A stretch of DNA of 64,000 nucleotides, taken from positions 1,172,832-1,236,831 of the forward strand of contig NC_084722.1 of the NCBI RefSeq assembly GCF_033807575.1. Direction: 5' to 3'. Source of the stretch: Cydia pomonella. Lineage: Eukaryota > Arthropoda > Insecta > Lepidoptera > Tortricidae. This document shows, one piece after another, positions 40,985-49,900 of this stretch; positions within the stretch are counted from its first letter, which is position 1; each line of letters starts with the position of its first letter. The translations under genes and the position numbers were made by a program. Below the pieces are notes generated by a model. That model made no database searches. It was not told where the DNA came from and saw only the letters and a list, made by a program, of their open reading frames with translations.

Positions 40985-41054
40985 GTCTGGTCCAGCGGGT
41001 TAAGACGCGGACTGCTAAACGAGTGTTACGGGTTCGAATCTCGCCCGGTGACTA
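40985..41054 (+). ncRNA. tRNA-like sequence (SINE head or tRNA pseudogene)
   Basis: TGGTCCAGCGGGTTAAGACG resembles a D-arm/A-box, GACTGCTAAACGAG an anticodon arm with GCT (serine-like), and GGGTTCGAATCTCGCCC a T-arm/B-box. The acceptor arms (GTCCGTC and CGGTGAC) pair poorly and the long serine variable arm is missing, so it is not a working tRNA. A T-run follows at 41062, as a Pol III terminator would. Confidence 0.45.
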
Positions 41055-41897
41055 ACTTTTGTTTTTTTTTTATATGTTCAAGTTCATATATAATTTTTTT
41101 AATTTTTATTGTTTTAGACAAGTTTAAATTAGTAAAAAAATGTAGTTAAGATTATTACCTATACACCACCATATTACAATAAATAGTTATATCGCCCAGG
41201 TACTTAAACTTTAGAACGCCAAGAACACCCAAAGGCGTCGTTACTAGTCAGAGCTTGACGATTGAGTGATATTTGTGTTTATGATATAGTGTTTTATTCC
41301 ATCATCCTATCCTGATCCTGACGGGTTCGGCCATAGCGACTGCGTTTGTAGTGAGAGCGACAATCGTTAGCTCTCAGGTGGCTGACATAATTTTTTTTTG
41401 CAGTAAATGTACGGCTGCACTCACTGCAGGTCAGCCCCTCCCACAAAATTGTAGTATGTTCCCTGTCAGTCATGTCACATATAGTTATACAGCGTTATAT
41501 AACAGCCTGGACCATTATCCGCAACCACGACCTGTAGGTTTATCGTACATTCTATGTATGTAGGGGTCTATTGATAGGAATTATACAAAATACATAGATT
41601 ATTTTTACGTTTTTATTAATATTCAACAAGATATATATCTAATGCATGATATACAATACATTCTACATTATAAGCAAATATTTGAATACTCTCAATATTT
41701 TTATTTTTAACGATACTTAATGGAAGGCTATTACAATTATACATACTATAGATAATACAAGTATACATAGAGTTATTTCTACTATGGCATCGTATTTAGT
41801 AAATATACTAAATGAAAATAATTAAGTACCTAAGAATTATACCACTATTTAAAACTGATACAAACATATACCAACAATTACAGAGCTACTTAATGAA
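41055..41897. other. No gene seen
   Basis: AT-rich with a T-run at 41060. The 70-codon frame at 41351 has no motif. Confidence 0.35.
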
Positions 41898-42447
41898 CAG
41901 TGATCGGAACTATGGGAGTAAAACTTTAACAAAACTTATTGTTAGCGCGTTATTACGCTATTTAAATAAAAGACAAGTGTTTAAAGAAGTACCATTATTT
42001 TAATGGTGTATTACAAGACGTTACTACAGGTTCTTTGTCTAGGACACGCGCGTTCAGTTCAGTGGTTAAGATGCAAGAGGTCGATGCTCGGGTCGCGGTG
42101 CACGTCGATGCGTCTCATATGCGAAACTTCGGCGCTGGCATCGCGCTCTCTGGTTGGCCGCCGTTCTGTCGTCTATGTTGGCAGATTGGAGCCGCATCTC
42201 CATCAATCATTGGTTGTAGAAAAAACTAGCGGTGTTGCCACAGCGCTAACACTTATCAAGCGGACGTAAAAAAAGTGCTTATAGCCTTAAAAATATTCAA
42301 AAATCTATGAATGTAAATATTTTTATGGCTGTAAGTACTATACTATTCCTATCCCTATGGACATGAATATTTTTAGGGCTGTATGCACTATTTTATGTCC
42401 GCTTAACAAGTTTTGTTAAAGTTTTACTCCCATAGTTCCGATCAGTG
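41898..42447. mobile_element. hAT-type non-autonomous element, 550 bp
   Basis: Inverted ends of about 39 bp: CAGTGATCGGAACTATGGGA and ACTTTAACAAAACTT, with one mismatch at the tip. CA(G/C)TG tips and 8-bp flanks TTAATGAA (41890-41897) and TTAATAAA (42448-42455), one mismatch, are the hAT signature. Internal frames at 42003-42269 have no transposase motif. Confidence 0.7.
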
Positions 42448-42860
42448 TTAATAAACTATACATCTTGGGGGACTTAACTGGAGACGCCCTGTCTGAAATT
42501 TTCTATACAAAACAGTCTGCCGATTTTTGCGGAGGGGCACGTCAAATGTATGGCTATTTGACGTAACGTACAAATAGCCGTGTCAGATAGACGTCAGTCC
42601 ATACAATACATATGACCATTGGCCGAGGTTTCCAACCGAGGGGTAAGCTCGTAAAGGCGACTCTAGTTATTGAATCCTCCAAGCGATATAATAAGTATAT
42701 ATTCGTAAATATCAATATTTGTATAGTAACTTCGTGGACTACGTGAAACGAAACAGTTATTCATAATAGAAGAAAGGTCAAGTCTATAAAAAAATCTACT
42801 TTCACAGGAGAGGCCCATTTTTCGTACGGTATTAGATTAATATTATTAGTCCAGAAACTG

Positions 42861-43231
42861 GGACCCATTTCACGAACGGTATTAGTCTAATATTATTAGT
42901 GTGTTGCCATGGTAACCCATACGACTTGACAGTTCGTGAACTTATTAGTCTAATAGGGACCGTGCGCGTTGGAGGGTCTGCCATCTTGTGGCCTGAATCG
43001 GAACCATAAACATGTACATTTACACGTCACGTGTTTTCTTGTGCATAGTAGGTTCTGCCATCTTGTGGGCTACATCGGAACAATTAACATCACATTTACG
43101 CCTCGCGCCAAATATTTATTTATTTAATCTTTATTGCACATAAGAAAACACACTGTACAATATATCTGACGGATCCTGTGCTGCCTCCTACAGTTCATGC
43201 ACGCTCCCTATACCGTTCGAGAAATGGGCCC
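42861..43231. mobile_element. Nested MITE (middle copy), CTG duplication
   Basis: Inverted ends GGACCCATTTCACGAACGG and GGGCCCATTTCTCGAACGG, with CTG on both sides (42858-42860, 43232-43234). It holds the family H insertion at about 42954-43210. Confidence 0.7.
42954..43210. mobile_element. MITE family H, innermost, itself interrupted
   Basis: Matches 21760-21974 from AGGGACCGTGCGCGTTGGAG to CATGCACGCTCCCTATA. Between CGCCAAA and CTGACGG it has an extra 49 bp (ATTTATTTAATCTTTATTGC, then ACATAAGAAAACACACTG), a common LINE-tail sequence. Confidence 0.75.
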
Positions 43232-43710
43232 CTGTCAAGTCGTATGGGTTACCATGGCAACACACTAATAATATTAGACTAAAACCGTTCGAGAAATGGG
43301 CCTCTGAAGTAGATGTTACTGGTATGATTCTGAACATTATGTGGAAACTTTAGTTGCTAAAAGTGGACGTTTGACAATTCAATTGCCAAAAAAATTGCGC
43401 CGCCAAGCGCCATCTAGTTCAGCTGTATAACTTGGGGGCATGGTTAGACTATACCTCTTCTACAAACAATAGTTCTTTGGTTAAACTTATAAAGTATTCA
43501 TTAGTTTCATTACATACCATGTAAAAACCACTACATCAATGCTATAATCATATTGAAATAATATATGTGTACATATGCATCAATTTCATTTATAACAAAA
43601 ACATTAAATATTTGTTGAAGAAAATTTTACAAAATTTTAAGATATACATACTTGAATATGACTAATATAACAACTATAACCATAGATATAATTATAAAAA
43701 CCAAACTCTA

Positions 43711-43929
43711 CAAAGTGTCTCCCATCAGTGGGCTGCAAATACAGGACTGGATTCTACTCGCTACACTGAACTTTTACTATGGGACCCACCCCGAAATCCC
43801 GAAAAAACTCTTGGCATCTATCTAGTCATCCAAAATGTATGAAAGCGCCAAAAAAATTTCGCGATTTCAGGGTCGAAACCATCTTATAATAAAATTAGCT
43901 GCTGATGATGATGGGAGACACCCTGTACA
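43711..43929. mobile_element. Inverted-repeat element, about 220 bp
   Basis: GTGTCTCCCATCAGTGGGCTGC at the left and GCTGATGATGATGGGAGACAC at the right are inverted. Confidence 0.5.
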
Positions 43930-44026
43930 GTTAAGAGCCTGTCACCAGTCAACCTATTCACGCCATTTACGAGCATTAACTTTCTACCGAAAAGTAGCTT
44001 AATCGAGACACAATGACAATCAATTA

Positions 44027-46969
44027 TTACATGCGCTCTCTACCTACGTACATCATTTGTCCATCCCACTCACAATCGCGCCGTCTTACTCGCTCCATTC
44101 CCACCGCTTTCATCTCACTTAAACGTTTCAACTCCACTAATTTGATCACTGGTTCACGCTTTACTTCTATCAAGGGTGGCACAGCCGTTGATTTCAACTC
44201 TTTCTCACTTTTCAACTCTACTGATTTAAACCCTTCTCGTTTTACCTCTGGTGTTTCATAATCTTTCATCTCAGATTCAATCACATTTCCTTTCTCTGAG
44301 TTTAAATCGACAAAAGACTTCGAATGCTTATTAAGTTTGATTCCAGAAACATATGCACCTTCAACCTCTGCCAGACTAAAATCCAACTGTTTCTCTCCAA
44401 GGTGTTTCACATCTGAAGTATCCATATTTTTATATTTAGTTTCTATCATCTGCTTAGATTCATGTGTAACAACCTTGTTTTTATGTTCATTATTGATCGT
44501 CTGCTCAGGTTTTTCTTGCTTCGATTTTAAGTTTTCGTCTATCATTGCCACTTGTTTCATTTCTCGTCCTAACTCTGCGACGCGTTTCATTTGCGCTACA
44601 CGTAACTCTTCTATACGTCTTTCTACATCTTGCCTCACAGACTTTGTTTCTTTTTCTGTCATTGTTATTATAGCTTTTATACGCTCTGCCATTTTTTCTG
44701 CATTTGCAGGTTCAACATCAATGCCACCTTTCTCCATTTTGAATTTCAGATCGGCTATATTTTCCATCTTTGTTAAAGTCTCTTTCTTATCTGGTGTTTC
44801 TAAATTCGTGTTGCTTTCCGTTTGTGTGGCTTCCTTTCTTGGAACAATACCTAATGCCTCTGGAACTTTCAAATCTTCTTTGCGTTTCTTCTCCTTAATT
44901 TGATTCAACTCTGCGTCTTTCATGTTTGCAACATGATCGAAGTCCTCATTAGATACGAACGCTACAACACGTTGCAAATTTGCCATACGATCTAATTCTT
45001 CCCTCCTTTTTATTCTTGCCTCACGATCTGCTTTTGCCTTACGCTCCATTTCTGCCGCACGTTTTATTTTAACCTCCTTTTCTGACTCTACTTCTCTTTC
45101 CATGTTTACCTTAGTCAGTTTCTCCGTCAACTGTTCTGCATTTGACTCTATGCTTATCTTCACATCCGCCTTTACTTTTGTAACTGGGTGCATTTGTTTA
45201 ACTGAATTGAAATCGTTTGATTGTACCTTTAACTTTTCCACAGGTCCATCAGTCCTACTCTCTTTCTGTGTCGCGTGCTTCTTTGAGACAATACCCAACT
45301 CTTCTAATAGTTTCATCTCTTCTGTATGTTTCAAATCAGCTGTTTTGTCTACCTCAACATCGAGTTTTACCTGTGCGACACCATTTGGCTCTGCATTGCG
45401 TACCGTAGCTATTATGCGTTGCAATTTTGCAACACGCTCTAATTCTTCCCTACGTTTCTTTCTTGCCTCGTTGTTCATATTTGTCTGACTTTCTACCGCA
45501 GGATTTTTGATAGCTTCTTTTTGTGTATCTGCTATCATTTCTTTTATTGATACACTTTCTTTCTGTATCGGCTGTTCTGCATTAGCCACTGTTTCTACTT
45601 CTACAAGCGGGTCGATTTGTTTTATTTCTGTTATTGCTATGGTGTCTTTCACTGGATTCACAACTTTCTCTTTCATATCTACCATTGGTTTAACCCCTTT
45701 AACTAAATTAATATCGACCTCTGAAGGAAGATTTGCCTTTTCCATTGGTTCCAACTTTCTCGCACTACCCTTTTCAGTGCCTTCATGTCTTGGCAAAATA
45801 CCCAATTCTTCCAAAAGTTTAATTTCCTCCTTACGTTTCATCTCTGCAGTTTGTTCCAACTCTGCCCGTCTCATTTCTGCGGCTCGATCACTTTCTGACG
45901 CCTTCACCATTACTAATACCTGTTGCAACTCCGCTATGCGATCTAATTCTTCTTTTCGTTCTACCTTTTCTTGACGCTCTATTTCTGCCAAACGTTTTTT
46001 CTCTGTCTTCTCCAGCTCTGCTATAAGATCAAATTCTCTTAAATATTTCATTTTTGTCTCGCGTTCTGATTCAACATCTCGTTCTAATTTTGCTGCATGT
46101 TCAATGTCTGCTTTCCGTTTCGCTTCTGCCTCTAGCTCTAAATTCACTAAACGGTCTATCTGTAAAATGCGTTCCTCTTTCGACATACGCTCCAACTTTG
46201 CTATTCCTTCAAACTTGATTTGTTTCTTCTTTCTCAGTGCCCCATCTACAACTGTTTCTTTGGTCAATTGTTTGTCATCTACCCTCAAATTAACTATACT
46301 AGGATTTTTGTCTGTATTTACACCCAACACTTTTAAAACATTGATATCTTCGTCACGTTTTATATCTTTCTCTTGCTTTAAATCCACTTGTTTCATCTTA
46401 GTCACACTGTCCAATTCTGGCGCACGTACAAGAGCCAGTATACGTTGCAATCTTGCCACGCGATCTAATTCTTCTCTTCGTTTTATCTTTTCTTGCCGTT
46501 CATTTTCTGCTAAACGCTCTATTTTTGCTAATCTTTCTATCCCTGCTTGTTCCGAGTCTACGTGTTGTATATTAGAATCATTGTTTATAGCCTCTACTTG
46601 TGTTTCCTCTATCGGTGAGACAGCTATCAGTGTTTTTTCTCCTGCAACTCTTTCTGATGTGGTCAATTTTACTGCTCCTTCTTTCTCTAAGCCTATTTCG
46701 TTTACTACCACATCAATATCATCACTATTTTCTACTTTCTTGTTTTTCATACCATTCTCTTTTTGAATTATTCCTGACACAATCACCCCTTCCACACTAT
46801 TTTTCGTTTCACGCACCATTTTAATACCATCAACACTAACGATTGTTTCTGTCATAGCATCCCCATTACTTATAATTTCACTCACACCTTTCGTCCCCTC
46901 TGTACCAACCGTTTGTGCCATAGCACTAACTTCAGTCCCACTCACACCTATCATTCCATCTCCCTCCAT
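44027..46969 (-). CDS. Charged coiled-coil repeat protein, unknown
   Basis: 980 codons, K/E/R-rich, predicted long coiled coil, no signal peptide or membrane segment. Four diverged repeats start near residues 161, 336, 504 and 653. Each has (R)REELDR-x-A-x-LQR, about 35 residues, then a (K)LLEELGI-like segment, and in the last three an ATQ-ES-like tail. N-terminal 100 residues are less charged. I do not recognise a family; annotation pipelines tend to call such proteins trichohyalin- or golgin-like on composition. It begins 18 bp after the RMND1 stop codon and in the same frame, with no room for a promoter. It may be a downstream cistron, an alternative RMND1 C-terminus or a separate gene with upstream exons. 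Antisense frames in this span are shadows. Confidence 0.6.
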   Translation of the reverse strand: MEGDGMIGVSGTEVSAMAQTVGTEGTKGVSEIISNGDAMTETIVSVDGIKMVRETKNSVEGVIVSGIIQKENGMKNKKVENSDDIDVVVNEIGLEKEGAVKLTTSERVAGEKTLIAVSPIEETQVEAINNDSNIQHVDSEQAGIERLAKIERLAENERQEKIKRREELDRVARLQRILALVRAPELDSVTKMKQVDLKQEKDIKRDEDINVLKVLGVNTDKNPSIVNLRVDDKQLTKETVVDGALRKKKQIKFEGIAKLERMSKEERILQIDRLVNLELEAEAKRKADIEHAAKLERDVESERETKMKYLREFDLIAELEKTEKKRLAEIERQEKVERKEELDRIAELQQVLVMVKASESDRAAEMRRAELEQTAEMKRKEEIKLLEELGILPRHEGTEKGSARKLEPMEKANLPSEVDINLVKGVKPMVDMKEKVVNPVKDTIAITEIKQIDPLVEVETVANAEQPIQKESVSIKEMIADTQKEAIKNPAVESQTNMNNEARKKRREELERVAKLQRIIATVRNAEPNGVAQVKLDVEVDKTADLKHTEEMKLLEELGIVSKKHATQKESRTDGPVEKLKVQSNDFNSVKQMHPVTKVKADVKISIESNAEQLTEKLTKVNMEREVESEKEVKIKRAAEMERKAKADREARIKRREELDRMANLQRVVAFVSNEDFDHVANMKDAELNQIKEKKRKEDLKVPEALGIVPRKEATQTESNTNLETPDKKETLTKMENIADLKFKMEKGGIDVEPANAEKMAERIKAIITMTEKETKSVRQDVERRIEELRVAQMKRVAELGREMKQVAMIDENLKSKQEKPEQTINNEHKNKVVTHESKQMIETKYKNMDTSDVKHLGEKQLDFSLAEVEGAYVSGIKLNKHSKSFVDLNSEKGNVIESEMKDYETPEVKREGFKSVELKSEKELKSTAVPPLIEVKREPVIKLVELKRLSEMKAVGMERVRRRDCEWDGQMMYVGRERM

Positions 46970-46987
46970 CCCCCCAGTCTCCGTTCC

Positions 46988-49900
46988 TCACCTGTCCAGC
47001 ACATATCGCTCGAAGCAGTGCAGCAGCTCGAAGCAGACCTCGGCCAGGATGAGGGCGATGACCATCCACTCGAGGCGGACGTGGTGGCGGTCGGCCGCCC
47101 ACGACGAGAGGAGCTCGAGCAGCTCCACGCAATGGGAAAGGCGCTCGTTTAATACCTGTGGAAGTAAATTACAACTAAGGTTAAAGCCACTAAGTTTACG
47201 AAATTACGGAATATTAAAAACTGAAACGTAAAAAAGTACATTTCGCGAATAGAACTTTTTTAGGTACCTAATTTTCCGATAGACAGTTTCCGAGTTTTGC
47301 GGAATTCAAAATTTTGCAACGGAATATTTTGTGAGTTATTTTACTTATTTTACACCCTAACCCTCAATGATATGGCGGTTAAAAAAATACAAATCATTAT
47401 TAACTTCAATGTTTCATTATGGTAATTTTGTATAGGTACCCGTGTCCTCCTGGGTATAGTGAAGTAGGCTACGGTATTGGAGTACAGTCTCTCCAGCCTC
47501 TCCTCCTCCCAGTACACGTCTGGAGTATCCAGGAGATCAGATTCCACGTTGATACGGTGCCGCAGGGAAAACAACTCGCCTAGCTTACGGACCACCTGTA
47601 AAAGAGATATTTATACATACATAGTAGTCACTAGCTATTCACCATACAAAATAGTTATTTTTCTAAGCCCGTTTATTTCACTGATACCTTTAAAACACGC
47701 GGATATATGGTGGCGTCACCGAAATATTTTTATCGCTTATTTTACACGAAACTTTTGGCTCAGGACCGCTTCGGCCTCAGTTTCATTTCGTCAACTTCTT
47801 AAGTAGTTCTCATTCGCATTTGGTCTACTGTTCCGATTCGCCAGCATTCCTATATCGTCACTTTCTTATCTCGCCCGCTTTCTTACGTGGGCCACTGTAG
47901 TAACTTGGTTATATTCCTAATTAGACTACAGTGCCGATTCGTCAACACTCCTAATTCGTCCATAGTGCTTACTCTTCAACATTCCTATTTAGACCACAGT
48001 GCCAACTCGTCAACTACATAGAACAACACTGCCTTTACACTTTACCTTACGTTTATCCTAGGTCGATAAAAGAACGCGGACGAGTTGGCACTTTGGTCGA
48101 AATAGGAACGTAGACAAAAATGGTATATTGACGATATCAGATTTTGGACGAGTTGGCACTATGGTCAAAATAGGAATTTAGACAAAATGGGGTATTGACG
48201 ATATAAGAAAGTGGACGAGTTAGGAAGGTTACGAATTAGGAATTGTAGGGTGACGACATAACACTGCGGACGATTTATGGAGATGACGAAATGAAACTGG
48301 GGCCGAAGCGTTCCTGAGCCAAACTTTTGCTATAGTTACCTTAAAAACAACAAAACATATTCATTTTATACTTAAAACTAATTAAAATATAAACTGTACG
48401 TCAAATGGCGGTAAATGAAAACTTTTTTCATGCATGTAGTTTTTTTTTAATTCAAAGACAAACCTAGAGTCGGGGGCCTATTTCCGTATCATTTGATACA
48501 AACGAACAAGCGACATATGTCAAAATTGTATGCAATTAACATTCTATTTCGAACAAAAAGGCATTTCGACTGATTTTAGGATAGAGGTCAAATCGAATTG
48601 CTTTTTTTTTCAGAGGTGTTCCAAATTTGAATGCATAACCAAATCGATTTTAATGTAGTTATGAAGCTATAACTACATTATCACAGATAAGAAATTTGTT
48701 GTAACAAAACAGTTTATCGTAATGTTGGCCATAATTTACGGATTTTGAAGGCATCATAGAGGGTTTATGATATGTGTATAGATAAAAGAACTAAACCCAT
48801 TCGCTCAAGATATCAAATATCAAACATTTATTCAGCATATAGGCCACAGGGGACTTTTGCATGTCCATTTTTACAAACAATAAAACAAATATGGAATTGA
48901 TGACATAACATATACTTTATTAGAGATGTATACTGTCTCTAAATGTCAAATAACACAAAAAAAAAAAACAACAAATACTAAAATTCTTTACAGATGTATG
49001 AGTCTCTAAGTGTCAGAGATAAAATATAAAAATCATTAAATTATCCTTAGAGATGTAGAGGGTCTCCAAAAACAAAAAAATGCCAATATTAGTACCTCCT
49101 TTTTATCTAGATGCGTGGTGCCGTCCAGCTCCATGGTCCGGGAGTGCGCGCGCGCGGCGGCCGCCAGCGCCTCGAGCCGCGCCTCCCACGCGCCCAGCCG
49201 CGCCGACTGGGCCATCGCGTGACTGACCAATAAATCACTTTGTGAGTGAGTAAATGAGTGAGTGAGTGAGTAAGTAAGTGAGTGAATGAGTAAGTAAGTG
49301 AGTGAGTGAGTTAGTTAGTGAGTGAGTGAGTGAGTAAGTAAGTTAGTGGGTGAGTGTGTGAGTGAGTAAGTAAGTGAGTAAGTGAGTGGGTGGGTGAGTG
49401 AGTGATTGAGTTAGTTAGTGAGTGAGTGAGTAAGTAAGTAAACACTATTGTACGAGAAAAATAAATGTTGATTACATCAGATAGAAAATAATTGTGTAGT
49501 ACAAAGGCGAACTTATCCCTTAATTGTCTATACTAAATCAGTAAAAGTGTATTATTATTCGTGTATGACGAATTCAAATCAATATTCCTACCATATAAAT
49601 TTTCGAACTGTGCCCGCCAAACTTTCATTAGGTACTTTTGAAATATTGTTCAGTAATGATAACGCGTTGGTTTTTCATATAACCCGCCATTTTTACAAAC
49701 CCTAAACATTCAGTTGTCAAATGTTTTTTTAGGGTTGCCAGCACTAAAACGCAAAAATGGCGGAATATTCAAAATTTACGTTCTTTTTGGGACGCCTGTT
49801 ATGTTACGTAAATCTTCATGCCAAGTTGTAAAATGAGAGTGTACATTCGATCGTATCGTATGGGAGCTATTGGCGGCGGGTTCGCGTTATTCTTAAAGTG

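Larger units (their letters stand above)
42808..43310. mobile_element. Nested MITE cluster (outer copy)
   Basis: Outer ends AGGCCCATTTTTCG and (reversed) AGGCCCATTTCTCG. This element is split at CTG by a second copy of the same family (42861-43231), which is itself split by family H. Confidence 0.65.

Noticed and set aside
42003..42269. 88-codon frame as a host gene
   Set aside because: It lies wholly inside the hAT-type element, has no transposase motif, and shows no splice context.
44337..46824. Long + strand frames (188, 128, 155 and 220 codons) opposite the coiled-coil ORF
   Set aside because: They arise because lysine/glutamate codons on the - strand rarely give stops on the other strand. 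Their products are Ser/Phe/Cys-rich with no motif.
46988..46990. Programmed readthrough of the RMND1 TGA as the preferred explanation
   Set aside because: The base after TGA is G, and not the C typical of efficient readthrough, and no CTA follows. I keep it only as one option beside splicing and a second cistron.
49242..49440. Array of functional 5' splice sites (GTGAGT/GTAAGT)
   Set aside because: These words are on the + strand, whereas RMND1 is transcribed from the - strand.
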